Assembly: GCA_947652605.1 (NCBI GenBank)
Contig: OX393580.1
Location: 16,636,159 to 16,700,158 of the forward strand
Source: Elmis aenea
Taxonomy: Eukaryota > Arthropoda > Insecta > Coleoptera > Elmidae
DNA length: 64,000 nt
Reading direction: 5' to 3'
The position numbers were made by a program, and so were the translations under genes. Below, one piece after another: positions 1-12,020 of the stretch (positions are counted from its first letter, which is position 1; the number at the start of each line of letters is the position of its first letter). Below the pieces are notes generated by a model. It was not told where the DNA came from, did no database searches, and worked only from the letters and a program-made list of their open reading frames with translations.

Positions 1-1207
1 TATTTGACAGTATATTTCTAATCTGTGGAGATCCTCTTGTAGCAGTAGACAATCAATCTGCAATGTTTGTTATTGTTACTTTAATAGTTTAATAGTTTCC
101 GTTTCCGTTAAAAAAAAGTCGATGGACATCGTTATTTTATTTTTGTTTAAAATTTTTGATTCTGTTCTCATCCTCGAAGAAAACTAAATCCAAAAAGAGT
201 CCGGGGGAGTCGGTAGTTTTTCCGACTCCCGACTCCTCAAAAAAGCTCCGTTTCCTCGACTCGCGGCTACCGACTCCGACTCCCCATCCCTGACTAAATC
301 TGTTATTGCAATATTTTTTGAAGCTATCCCATATTATAGCGTCGACTGCCAAAACAACCGGAAAAAACAAACAAATTTATTTTGCAAACACATATTCGAT
401 TACTCAATTAAGCGGCAAAGCCCCATTGAGTTGATGGACAATAGGAGTTTAATTTGTTTATTTTGTTCTGTTTGACTAGGTCTAGGTTACTGAAGCTTTA
501 TTGTGATATCGTAAAAACGAAAGAGAGTTCTTATCTATTTATTACATCAGCAAGCAGTTCCTTGTTTTTAAAGCTTAGGGATTTTGTTATGTCGTTGTGT
601 GGCTTGCAAGCAATTATTTTCAGGGGATCATATTGTTATATTTCTAAGTACCTAAGAAAATTTGCTAAAGAAAATTTAGATTACAGCTATGTGTGCAAAT
701 ACAGTAACAACAATCGTTTTAAAACAATTTTTAAGTTGCCCACCAATTTTGTACACCTGTATAATACATTTTGTACACCTTGTTATCAAAAACCTCGTTA
801 AAGTGTTGCATATTCATAATCATGAATAGTTTTGTGTGATTACTAGGTAAATTTTACGAAGTTTAATTCGGTTTCAAAGGTCCTTGCCACAAATATATAT
901 GCAAATTTCTGTAAATATTGGCACGATTGAAGGGATGAATTATTAAGGCTATTTTGCCATTCGCAGTGTAGGTGTTATTAATCTGGTGCCAAATTGACCA
1001 ATAAATTACTTATCAGTAAATCTTTTGTACAACGTCATACATTGTGTAATTTTTGATTAGTAAATTTGCAATATTTTTATACACGCGACTGGGGTTTTCA
1101 AAATGTTGATAGAAGATTCTTGTGCGGTGTAATAGATTTTTAAGTTTGAAGAATGCAAAATTGAATTAAATTTTGGACACAGATAGATGTATACGACATT
1201 ATTTATA
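1..1207. other. Non-coding, upstream or intronic DNA
   Basis: I see no gene here. Positions about 175-290 hold a degenerate array built on GACTCC/CGACTC words, a purine-pyrimidine simple repeat. The rest is A+T-rich without recognisable coding or RNA signals. It probably lies in an intron or upstream of the gene whose exons begin at 4665. Confidence 0.5.
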
Positions 1208-1801
1208 CAGGGTGTTTCCTAAATAATACGGGAGGTGTTTCCTTACCGAAAATTAAGGGGGATCTTTTGCATAAAATGTTTTCCTTAGACGTCTCCTTTC
1301 GGAGTTACACCCCCCTACATGAACATGAACCATCAAATGTTCCAATATAAAACGATTCATTTTGGTGGTCGCCATGGTGTGTTTATGTTCTTATTGGGTA
1401 GAATTGACGAGCGTTGTAGCGTTGTCGCCGCGTAAAAGTCAAAATGAATTACACTTGTCAGTTCTACCCAATATGAACATAACAAACCATGGCAACCACC
1501 AAAACGAATCGTTTTGTATTGGAATATTTGATGGAGCAAAAAAAAAAAAAACAGGGGTCTTACTTTTCAGCCCCCTGTGAAGGTGGGACATGATTGAAAA
1601 TAGTACTATATTATTTTAATAAGTATAAAACATCTATCTCATATCATTCTACTACATTTATTCAAATTTGAGAAATAAAATATAAACCTAATTTTAGGGG
1701 GTGTAACTCCGAAAGGAGTCTAAGGAAAAAATTTCACATAAAAGAACCCCCTTAATTTTTGATAAGGAATCACCTCCCGGCATTTTTTACGAAATACTCT
1801 G
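1208..1801. mobile_element. Foldback MITE, mariner-like, TA target site
   Basis: The ends are inverted: CAGGGTGTTTCCTAAATAAT at the left against a diverged complement ending GAAATACTCTG at the right, with TA on both sides (1206-1207, 1802-1803). The inner words 'gtaactccgaaaggag' and their complement repeat the symmetry. The core 1330-1534 is a second, nearly perfect palindrome around a 60-bp spacer. No transposase remains. TA target and CAGGG ends fit non-autonomous Tc1/mariner elements; the family is inferred. Confidence 0.8.
1330..1534. repeat. Inner palindrome of the 1.2-kb foldback element
   Basis: CCATCAAATGTTCCAATATA at the left is mirrored by the complement ending in TTTGATGG at 1534. 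The arms are about 75-80 bp and include CCATGG and a TTCTACCCAATA word. A strong stem-loop is expected in RNA. It may be a separate element inserted in, or the tip of, the surrounding foldback. Confidence 0.7.
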
Positions 1802-2844
1802 TATAAGACCATTTATACATTGTTTTATTACTTATAAACTCATATTTATGTGTACTTATCTACTAAAATGATTGCATTTAAAAAAATGTAATAGCTAAAT
1901 TTATCACATTGTTTAAGCATTTACTTGTTAGTGAAAATAATTACAGAGCCAGCACGGTAATTTTGGCGGAAAATGTGCAATTTACGAGACACAAGGTCTT
2001 TTAGGATGATATAACATGACAGAACTGTTGGTAATTTCCTGAAACCTTGAATTAAAGAACTTTATTGTGGGTCATCTATTTAGTTTTTATGGAAATACTT
2101 AACGTAATTTCTTGGGCTCCCATTTATTTAATTATGTTGTGGGAACTGGAAAGATAAAATGAAAAATAAATTTGGCAGTGCGTTGCTCATTAATTGCTTA
2201 AATCAAATGTAAGTAACAACGTTTTGAAAATACTTATTAAAGAATAAAGAATACCTTGTTACTAAAACATTTTTGTGTAGATTCCAAACTTGCTAAAACA
2301 CAGTCAGTTTATAAAGTTTTTTTATACGACTGTTTTTTATGCTTGATTTATTTTCTCTCCAATGCCCTAGTTACTTCAAAAACAAATTATTTCGTTCTTG
2401 CTGCGTCCCCTCTGATGTGCAGCATTTTTCACACTAAGCTCATGCAACTGGTGATACGTGGTTCGACTCTAAAATCATTTAAAATAGTTTTCCTTGTCGG
2501 TTGCGTCTACAATTTGCATCGTATAAATCCCAATTTTGTGTCGCTGCAGTTATAGAACTTTGTAATTTTAATTAGAATAGAAACTAATTAATTAAAGTAT
2601 CTTGAATGCAACAACGTCTCGCAGATAAGGGTAATTGAAGTGCAAGCTGAAATGGCCGACGAGAGATTACTAACTTCTTGTAAAATGTTCAATAAAAGCG
2701 GGACCTAATGGCTATTAACTTCCTTAGCTTGCGTTGTAGTTTGTCTGTGTTTTTAAATAATTAAATAATAAAAACAGCATTTTCAGGACAACAACACAAA
2801 TGTGTTTAGTATTAATATATTTAGTAGTTGGATATTGCTTTTGG
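1802..2844. other. Non-coding, no gene seen
   Basis: A+T-rich sequence without a supported coding region. An open frame of 99 codons at 2256-2555 has no recognisable domain and ordinary intronic composition. Confidence 0.45.
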
Positions 2845-4006
2845 TAGAGATGAAATAACGTATTCAATCGTTAAGTTATTGTAGAACGTTATTTATTGTT
2901 TCATTTCATTACATAACGTTATACATCTCATTAAAAAAATGAATCATTTTGTTTTATAACGTTATGTGAATAACGATATAAAAATAAATATAATTTGTTA
3001 CTTTGAAATTATATTTGGGATCTTTAAAGCGTAAATTTTAATAAATAGCTCGAAATTATTGGATATTTTATTTTTATTTTCAAATTTGAAATACAAACAA
3101 AATATACTTTTAGAATTAAAAAAAATGAAATGTACGAGTACTTAATAAAAAATAACGTTACAAAATAACTTTTTATGAAACGTTATTGGTTCTTATAACG
3201 TTATACAGTGTGTCCCAGATTACATTTTTAGCATGGGGATCTCGCTTATTATAAGAGATACACGTTTGTTTAAATTAGATAAATTTAGCATTGCAACAGA
3301 TAAAATTTTTAATTAGTTGTAAATGTGCCCATAATTATATGATAACAAATTTGCTACACAAAGACGATCGAATTACACAACAATACTATAAAATTAAGTA
3401 TCATTTGACATTTAATTAGCTGTTTTTTGTTTTTATTTTCATAGATAGCTTGATAAGTGATGGGTAAAATACGATTTTTCTTGATTTTGTGATTTATCTA
3501 TAAAAATAGATGTAGCAAATAGTATCTCATTTAAAAGAGAGAAAAAAATACATTTAACTATTCCATAGCCAACTTCGCGGCCCATTAAATAGGGGTAATA
3601 TCTCGAAAATTATAAGTGATAAAAAAAATCTAAAAGAACAGTTACATTCTTCACTAAAAAGTACCTACCCTAAGAAGTATTAACAAAATTGATCTATTGA
3701 ATAGAATAAAAAAGTTGTGAGAAAAAAGAAATTTAAAATTTTCATATTTTTTGCTGTAATATCTGAAGTACGAGAAATTTTGTACTTTTAAAAATCGATT
3801 GTAGCTTCTCTCATACTAAGGAATAATTCATCTGATTTAAGCAATCCAGTATCTCTTATAATAAGCGAGATCCCCATGCTGGAAATCTAAGCTGGGACAC
3901 CCTGTATAACTTTATTTAAATATCGTTACGTTATTGTATTAGAAATTATAGTTGAATCATTATTATAACGTTATCGAGTATCGTTACGTTAGGTTTTCCA
4001 TCCCTG
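2845..4006. mobile_element. Probable hAT-like MITE rich in ATAACGTTAT, interrupted
   Basis: The left end TAGAGATGAAATAACG and the right end, read inverted as CAGGGATGGAAAACC, match at about 10 of 13 positions and resemble hAT ends. The inside carries many copies of the self-complementary word ATAACGTTAT or close variants (2850-3203, 3910-3990). The flanking 8-mers do not match, so the borders are uncertain. A separate element (3206-3904) sits inside it. Confidence 0.45.
3206..3904. mobile_element. Mariner-like MITE (CAGGGTGTCCCAG ends), nested
   Basis: CAGTGTGTCCCAGATTACA at the left mirrors a right end TGGGACACCCTG. TA dinucleotides lie at 3204-3205 and 3905-3906. Subterminal words ATGGGGATCTCGCTTATTAT and complement are shared with the elements at 13890, 18839 and the end near 33419, so this is one family in the window. 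No coding capacity. Confidence 0.8.
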
Positions 4007-4664
4007 TTTAAATGTAATATTTTCTAATTTGTGTTACTTTATTATTTAAGGTTTAATTGGATCAAAGACTTTTCTGTACAGTTAATTATCTGTTATTGAT
4101 TTATTTCTGACTGTAAATTGACTTTTATGTGTTAAACTTAATTGGTTTCGTAAAAATGTGCCTGCCGTTGTGCTGATAACGTTATAGCCACTTTTGACGG
4201 TTATACAACATATAAATTGGAGCCAAGGCAAAAACTTTTCTTAAAATATCCTTAAAATTGTTAACCCTACAAGCTGCAACATTGCTTTAGAATTTGTTTG
4301 GATGCACCTTAACAACATTTTGGAAATATGTGTAATCGTTTTTGGAACAAATGGTGTGAACAAAGTCTTTATGAAATTTCTAGGTAATGTTTATAATCAA
4401 TTGCGCCTTTCTCCTTTATTTTATGAAGATTTTAAAATTTTAATAGTTAACTGTTCCTTTAAGAGAAAAAACAACGTGTGTTTAAAAGTATAAGTCAATT
4501 ATTGCTTAATTAAAACATTTTTCGACAATGTTCTAAAACAGGGCTATAATCATGCACTATTTTTAGATGAATGTTTTAATTAGACATTTTCATTTTGTTA
4601 AGTATGTAGTAAGCTATTGGATTGCCTCGGAGTTGTGTTTTAATGAAAGTTATATTTGTTGCAG
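4007..4664. other. Intron upstream of the first recognised exon
   Basis: No gene is seen. It ends in TTTGTTGCAG, a good splice acceptor, at 4655-4664. Confidence 0.5.
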
Positions 4665-7600
4665 ACTCTCCAACTCAACAGAATTTCATACTAGAGACAA
4701 TAACTATGACAACTGTGACGGAGAGACGCATCATGCGCGAAGTTGATGATGAAAATCAACCATCATCTAATAGTCCTAGTCGGACAGTACCACCAGGAGG
4801 ATCTCCTGTTAGTGGGATCCTTAAAGGAGGACGGTTATGGAAACAACACAGTCAGGACATCCCCAACGCAAGGAGCATAGAATTACAACAGGTATAATAC
4901 CTTTAAGAAACAATTTTCATCTGGATAGTTTGAATTTTCAAATGGATTACCCTGTATAGGTATCATTACATTTTTGTAATCTACAATTCATTTAAGGTAA
5001 CTTTTGTTAAAGGTTGATTATAGCTCAAATGGATAGTTTCGAAATTATTTGCATTTATTTAAAACAATGGATTTTATACCCGACACCTTCACCAAATTTT
5101 ACTTAGTTCTGGGTGGACCAAATTCGAATGTTTTACGGGGTATCTTGGTTACCGTAATAGTTAGCGAAAATCTGATATTGGTTTCTTTAGCTATGCTATT
5201 TATACTTTCGCCATACGTAGTATGAAGAAAGTATTGTTTAAAGAAAACAATGCCTGTATAATCAAATTTTTAATGTCGTTCCATTTTGGCACTATAGATA
5301 AAAAATGAAATATCATTTTTGAAAGTACTATATCTTCTTTATTTATTAAAGTAGAACATAATGTTAGATAGATTTTTTATACAGATTTTAATACTTATCT
5401 AATTAAAAAAAATATAGCGACCTTGACTTTTGAGATATAAAGTAAACTAATATTTTGTAATGGGAACCCTAGTTTTTTTTAGCTTTTCCAAAATGTATAG
5501 TTTTATATGTAGATGTGTTACAAAAAATTACCGAGATATGGCTAATTTTGTGAAAATTTTGCTATTAAAGTTTTTCATGATTTCGTAAACAAGTGATGTT
5601 TGAAATTTAACCGATATCCAATTTTCGCTAACTATTACGGTAACTTGTACCCTGTACATACAAAATTTATTCAATTATTATAAAAATTAAACTAGCTTTA
5701 GATTTTGTAAAGAAACATAGTCTATATTCTTGCATCTTTTAAATTCTCGATTCATTTTGGATTACATTTATTACAGGTAGATTATAGCTAAAATGAAGGG
5801 TTTCCAAATTATTTGCATTTATTTGAAACAGTCCATTTTATACCCATATCCTCCACCAAATTTTACTTAGTACACACAAAATTTATTTAAAAATTAATAT
5901 CGTTGACATAATTGATAATAAAACCTTGTTTTGTACAGCTATCAAATGGGTCACCCTAAGACTGTGTTATAGTAGCTCTAAAAAAAATTTAGCACACAGA
6001 GGGTGTTTAAAATTATGGGTCTAGGAACATTCTTCGCCCACAATTCTTCTCCCACAATTCTTCGCCTACACAATTTTTCGCCGCCACAATTCTTCACCGC
6101 CACAATTTTTCGCCGCATACAAGCATATCACAAATTTTATTTGTAAATGTGATTGTTTTTATTTATAACCTAATTTTTACAGATTATTTTACATAAGCCT
6201 AAAGTTGTTTCTTGTATAGTAATACTTTTTCTTTTATTATTATATTTAAAAATTGCTACATAAATAGCGTACGTTGTGATTTTAAATCTTGTTTATGTTA
6301 TTATAGTATGAATAAAAATTAAATTAACCTAACCTGACCTGACTTTACCTAGCCTAATGTAAAATAATCTGTAAAAATTACGTTATAAATAAAAACAATC
6401 ACATTTACAAACAAAATTTGTGATATGCTTTTATGCGGCGAAAAATTGTGGCGGCGAAGAATTGTGGCGGCGAAGAATTGGGTAGGCGAAGAAATGTGTA
6501 GGCGAAAAATTGTGGGCGAAGAATTGTGATTGATTATAGCTAAAATGCATGATTTTAAAGTTATTTGCATTTTTGTAAAAACTAAGGTACATTTTTTTCC
6601 TAAGAAAGTTTTTTAAATTTCACATATTTTTGTTTTGTTACAATCTTTGCGATGTTAGTTCTGACAGAGCGGAGAACATTTTATTTTTTTTTGTGCAGCA
6701 GGCGAATGATTCAAGCGCCACATCCGATGAAGAAAACAGCATCAACAAGAGATCAGTTCGTTTTACCGAATCAAGCGAAAATCAGCGTGATGTCTGTGAT
6801 GGCGCCGTCGATCAACCGCTTGTGGAAACCATTAAACAATCGCAAAATCACGAGGAGAAACAAATCGACAACTGCAATAACTCGGTTTCCCCAGAATCTA
6901 CGGAAATGACGTTAACTTTCAAATTAGGCAATCACATTCTCGTATCAAACAACAGTCTGAAACCAAACTCCGCGGTAAGGCAATTATTCCCGTGTTCTAA
7001 ACCCCTCAGTACGAAACCAGGTGAAAGCGATTCCGTACATCAGTATTTAGTAACTGCAGAATCTCTTAAGGCGTTTGAGGAAGCCAAGAGATCGAAGCTT
7101 CCTCAAATAATTCACAGCGAAGAGACTGATGAATCCATCAAACGTGCTATTGAACGGAATACTTTGCGTCGCTCGCTTATTAGATACGAACCTAGGACTA
7201 AAAAGAAAGAGCAGAAGACTGACAATTCTCTAGTTGAACGAATTAAACAGTTAACGTGCGATGTTGACGACGCCGGCAGTGAAATGGAAGAAATTCCGCA
7301 CAGGGCTAGTCCACCAGGCGAAGAAGCCCGAAAATCACCAGAAATGAACATCGTCAACAAAAACCTAGATAAAAGTTTTTCACCGTCGTCTTCCTCCACG
7401 GCTAGTTCGAACTCGTCTTCGGCGTCTTCCACGTACAAGAAAATCACAGACCTCTTCGCGAAACGTGAGAAAGCTCCAGACATTCAAACGAGCATTTTGT
7501 GCGAAGTTAACCACAAACCCCTCGCCCAAACCGGCCCTCCACCTGATCTGGGCATTTCCGGTTCTCAACAAGAATTCATGGCGTCTCACTGTCCTGTATC

Positions 7601-9415
7601 CAAAGTTAATTCCACTAACGAAGCAAGAAAACAGTTTCTTTCTACATTAGCACCGTTAACAGCTTGTGTTAGCGGTACTGGTGCTGGAGATGAACATTAC
7701 TACCACCTTTCTAACAATATAGGGGATCGATTATCAGTAACCAGCTCGGTAGGAACTGAGTATAGCTTGGAAGACATCGACGAAGGCTTGAAAAATGAAG
7801 ATGAAAACCCTAAAAGGATTACTCCGGATGTTGTTGCTGGAACTCCGTCAGCTTCAGAATCTGGTGATGAGCTAGCCATGTTCGTTCAGCAAGATGCTAG
7901 TAGAATAGAAAGAATTAAAAAGAAGTAAGTGCAAATTATCAATTTAAAAATTATCACGTGTGTCAATTTTAATAAAAACTTTCTTCTCAGAACATGTTGT
8001 TCTGTTAAATGTACTTTTTGTGTCTGTTTTTTAGTTGTTTTTTTTGCAGCTATTTTATGTTAGTTTTATGCGTTGTCTTTTTCAGATATCAGTTCGACCC
8101 CACAGAAGACGACGACGAACACGATGATTACGGATTCAACAGGAGACCAAGCGTACGCGGAATCAAACCTCGTTTCGGAACAACCACAGAAATCTTGCAG
8201 CAAATTCAAAATCAGTTGCAACCTCCACCGACGACGTCTTCTAAACTCTCCGGTCAAGTCGCGTGGCCGTATTACTCAGAGACCAACCTGAGTAATTTAG
8301 ATAACGCAAAATCGCATAACATAAATCAAAACGTTCCCCAATATCAATATGCGTACGTAACTGAAGAAATGAAATCGAAAGCATACGCACAACAGTATCG
8401 GCCTACTTCACTCATAGAAGATAATATTTATCAAAACTGCACAAACCAAAGATGCGTAAGAGAAGTGAATTACACGCCTAATATTAATAACGTTCACGCG
8501 CCGGTAATGCGAATAGGCGGCGGTTGTAGCGAAATATATCAAACGTTACCGGTTCGAAGTCGGAACGGACGGCCTGAATCTCCACCGCCGTTTGACGTGG
8601 CTAGGAACTTTCATCAAACCCTGGTGTACATCCCCTACAACAACATAGAAAGCTATCAGTCTACCTGTATGTCGCCAAATCCTCAGTACTCGGTGAACGA
8701 TAAATGTTACGCGCGCGTAGTGCACCAAAATCAAATAAACAATAGGTATTTAGAACCGGTTTATCACAACCAACCGCGGTTGAACCACCCGCCGATGGAC
8801 GAACATCTCTATCAACAAAACATGGCTAAGTTACCCCCTAAACCGGTGATGAGGGTGCCTTATTCCGCGGCCGCACCGCTAGCACCGCCGCACATGATGG
8901 TATCTAGAAGCGAAAGCCCTCTTCCTGGTCAGTTTACCACAGCGAGATCGACGCAGACTCCCGCGGCGACGATGGCCACTTGCAATTATTTTCCCACGGC
9001 AAATCCCCGATACAGGCCGGCCATAGGGCCAGTAACTGCCGTTCAATATGGTGCTACAGTTTGGCATAACGAAAATATGTACGTAAGCAAAGGAAGTAGG
9101 CCGAATTTCCCGGCCGGTCCTAGGTATCCTCCTCCTGATAGTATATCGCTAACGGATAGTGAGAGTCAGCACAGTGGCCAAATACCGAATGGTTACAGGC
9201 AGACGATTGAAACTACGTTTCCTGCACAGAAAGAATCCGCTCCGAATTCACCCACGAAGCCGCGGTTCATAGAGCGAGGCGTGCCTGAAGGAGCAGCCAG
9301 CGTATCGCCCCAGGACTGTATCGGCGCTGGTCAAAATACGACCATGACTTCACCCACGTCGCAAAATCCTCAACCAACCAATCCTAAGCCATTGTTTTAT
9401 GCTATGAACGTTTGA
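4665..9415 (+). CDS. 3' part of a large disordered protein, unrecognised
   Basis: Three exons join with matching phases: 4665-4891, 6699-7924 and 8086-9415 (stop 9413-9415). Acceptor TTTGTTGCAG, donors CAG|GTATAA and AA|GTAAGT, acceptor TTTTTCAG. The 5' exons lie beyond the window. About 926 residues are visible. They start with a basic stretch (TERRIMRE) and GILKGGRLWK, continue with acidic, Ser-rich and Gln/Asn/Pro-rich low-complexity sequence, and contain an island around RRPSVRGIKPRFGTTTEILQ just after the last splice junction. The protein ends in MNV, which would fit a class II PDZ ligand (inference). No enzymatic domain or membrane segment is visible. Base composition is clearly coding-like (balanced GC) against the A+T-rich flanks. 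I do not recognise the family; a cytoskeletal or scaffold adaptor is possible but not shown. Confidence 0.85.
5136..5654. mobile_element. Mariner-like MITE in intron of the first gene
   Basis: Inverted ends contain the shared word ACCGTAATAGTTAGCGAAAA and its complement near 5630. The extreme ends read CGGGGTAT and complement of CAGGGTAC, with TA at 5134-5135 and 5655-5656. No ORF of note. Confidence 0.7.
6029..6528. mobile_element. Foldback element with minisatellite arms
   Basis: The left arm is a short tandem array of units like TTCTTCGCCGCCACAA (6029-6118). The right arm is its inverted counterpart (6434-6528, units like GGCGGCGAAGAATTGT). Unique inverted sequence continues inward (CAAATTTTATTTG, CAATCACATTTAC words). 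This organisation, arrays of direct repeats inside terminal inverted repeats, resembles Foldback/Galileo-type elements; assignment is inference. Confidence 0.7.
6696..6701 (+). promoter_or_regulatory. NAGNAG tandem splice acceptor
   Basis: TTTTTTTTTGTGCAGCAG offers two acceptors three bases apart, at 6696-6698 and 6699-6701. Use of the second would remove one Gln from the protein without a frame change. Confidence 0.6.
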
Positions 9416-11988
9416 CAAAATGAATAGGTAAATATTAAGGTCAAGATCTGTGTGAGAAATTTATATGCATCGAACCAGGAATAAAGCGAATACTCCCAAA
9501 TTCCTCTTTTACATTCAAATGAAGAAACAGGATTGGGAGAATTTTGTATGCTTTGAACACGGAAGCGTTCCAAAGTAAGCGAACCCAGTAGGTTATAATA
9601 ACCGAAAATGAGGCAGAAGAAATTAATTAATACGGTATTTTTAAAATACGTTAGCGATCAAAATGTGTTTTAAGATGAAACATTGATTTCCATGGAACAA
9701 TGTTTTTTTGTTGAGCAGAAAATAGCATTAATAATAACAATGTTAGTTAGTAGTCATTGTTGCCAAAAATATGAAATTCCATTACCAAAGTATTATCGTA
9801 TAAATAAGTGTTACTGACCAAATATTATTATGCAAATGTAAGTACTTTGTGCTTCTACCGATTCTGTTAGTACGACTGAGTTAGACAGCCCAAGAAAAAA
9901 TGCAATTGGTAATTAAGTCGAATATTACGAAAGGGACCCAACACTTTTTGGACCAACAGTTACGAAATTTGAAAAAGCAATAACCTGCGTCGATTTTTAA
10001 AATTCAAAGTTTAAAAAACAAGGCCAGAACTTCAACACTTTTACATATTTTTTGGCTATATTTGATGCCCAAACAAATTAAAGATGTTCTGGCGTTTGCT
10101 GATCTGTTTCGTCTCTCCCTGCTTTTTTTTTGTACCGGAGATTGGATATTTAAGCCCGTAAATCAAATGTAAGTTATCTAAATTTTATCGCCCGTTAAAA
10201 AATTGCTTAAAAGTCAATAAAAATCACGAAAAACGGTTCTTAAAACACGTCATCTGATAAACTGATTATTTATTAATTAAATCAAACACAAACCGTTGTT
10301 AAAAAACTTTAAATTTATTTAAACGTAAACCAATTTCGTAATTTTTAAAGTTTAATCAAAAATTTTCGTTTACCCTTCTAGGCTTCTCAAAATTTTACCT
10401 GCTTTAAGGTCAACTCATACCGGCGCGATCACCACAATAAGTAAGCCACACCACCAAATAAACGGCAATGCCTGCAAAAAACGCCAAAAATGATTTTTTC
10501 CTCAAAAAACAACGTGTAAAGAGCATCTGCGAGAATGAAATGAAGATTTTCAAAATTATCGAATCCCCGAGATTAATGGTAAGCGCAGACGGTATCTACA
10601 CACTACACGCGTTATTTAATTGTTACCAACTGTGGCGTCCTTTATTAAAATCATAACTAACATGGGTTGCGACTAAACTTGAGCAATTCTAGCGAAACAT
10701 CCACTCCACTGCTGTAATATTTTAACTCCTAGACTCGGTCGAATATACAATACAATATACAATGACAATGCAATGTTAGGTTCCGGTTACATTGCAGTCG
10801 TGTGCAGGCGAAATTTTCGACAGTAAACCTTCGCTTAGCTTTCTATCTTTGTTTAACTTACGTTCGTGCGAATGTGCTACAATTGTGGCCAGAGCCTTAG
10901 GCAATATTTGACGAGTTCCTTTCCTACGCGATAAAGAATTCTAGATACATATTCTACGTATGCATTGCATTTTTTCTGCCTGTCTAGACTTTCTAGATTG
11001 CCACTAAATTGTGATGGAATATAGATAACAAAAAAGTTGTTTTATCCGGTAACTTTTACATAAAAGTACAATAGCTTTAACAAATATGGAATAAAAATCA
11101 TATTAAAATTTGTACTAGAAAATATTATGTTTTAATTATTAGAATTTTAAAATAATAAAAAAGAGAATATTTATTTATTTATTAAACTTGTAAGTGAGAT
11201 TAACATTAGATGGTCTATCTACTTATAATTTTGTATTAAAATTAGGTAAGTTGTTGCGTCAATGACGAGGCTCGATGAGTTATTCTTGCTCAAAACAAGG
11301 CACTGTGTTAAAATTAAATGGTATTGAAAATTGGTTTTTTATACTTTAAACAAACAAATGCTAGGTTGTTAATGTTCTTTTTTTGTTTTATTGAAATTTT
11401 ATATATTATATAAAAGGTTAGTGTTGTAATTGTTCAAAAGATTACTTAACATTACCTTCATGACGTGTACTGAAATAGAAATAAAATAATTGTATTACAG
11501 TATTATTCACTGTTAAAAACTCTTTTTTATTGGTAGATAGTAGTTACTTATTTCCATTATTTTTTTTAACTTCCAAGCGCGACTGACAACTTAAATAACG
11601 TGGCTATCTGAGACCGTAAAAGTTTTTTGTATACTGCGTTTTGCTGGAAAATAATCGGTGATATTTTTTGGCCAAAAAAACCTCTGCTATTTGGCTTTAA
11701 GAATTATCTTCTCCTAGTCGCGTTTTCGTTTTTGAAAGTTCTCAAAAATGGGTTGATTGTTGTGTTGCTACATTATGTATTATCAAGTTTAATGGCCTAT
11801 GAAATTATCTGTTAATGTTACTTGATTTGGAAGTATTAATTTTGGTAGTAAAGACCCACTTTTTTTGGAAAAAAGTTGACCCTAAAAACGTTGTTTTTAA
11901 AATACAAACAAAATCGACCTATTTCAGACCTACAGCTACTCTGCAAACTTTGTTTTGATATTAAGTACCTACACTCATTTTTTTCATA
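9416..11988. other. Intergenic DNA and 3' UTR between convergent genes
   Basis: The first gene (+) ends at 9415 and the P450 (-) ends at 12021, so transcription converges here. A possible poly(A) signal AATAAA begins at 9480. No coding region, tRNA or clear transposon is seen. Short A+T-rich inverted words occur near 10200-10340. Confidence 0.5.
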
Positions 11989-11994
11989 TTTATT
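11989..11994 (-). terminator. Poly(A) signal AATAAA of the P450 gene
   Basis: TTTATT on the plus strand, AATAAA on the minus strand, about 27 bases after the P450 stop codon (12021-12023). A compact 3' UTR is usual in insects. Confidence 0.5.
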
Positions 11995-12020
11995 TGTAAA
12001 ATTATACATACAACAGCACC

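Larger units (their letters stand above)
5012..6590. repeat. Three dispersed copies of a 95-bp intronic repeat
   Basis: A unit starting GGTTGATTATAGCTCAAATG and ending TTTTACTTAG occurs at 5012-5106 and 5776-5870. A shorter, more diverged copy starts near 6530. Two elements (5136-5654 and about 6029-6528) lie between copies, so the intron may have grown by local duplication plus insertion. Confidence 0.6.

Noticed and set aside
454..801. 115-codon frame near the left edge
   Set aside because: A+T-driven, no domain, no splice context; intronic composition.
7112..7589. Minus-strand frames of 123 and 69 codons
   Set aside because: Shadows of the well-supported plus-strand exon.
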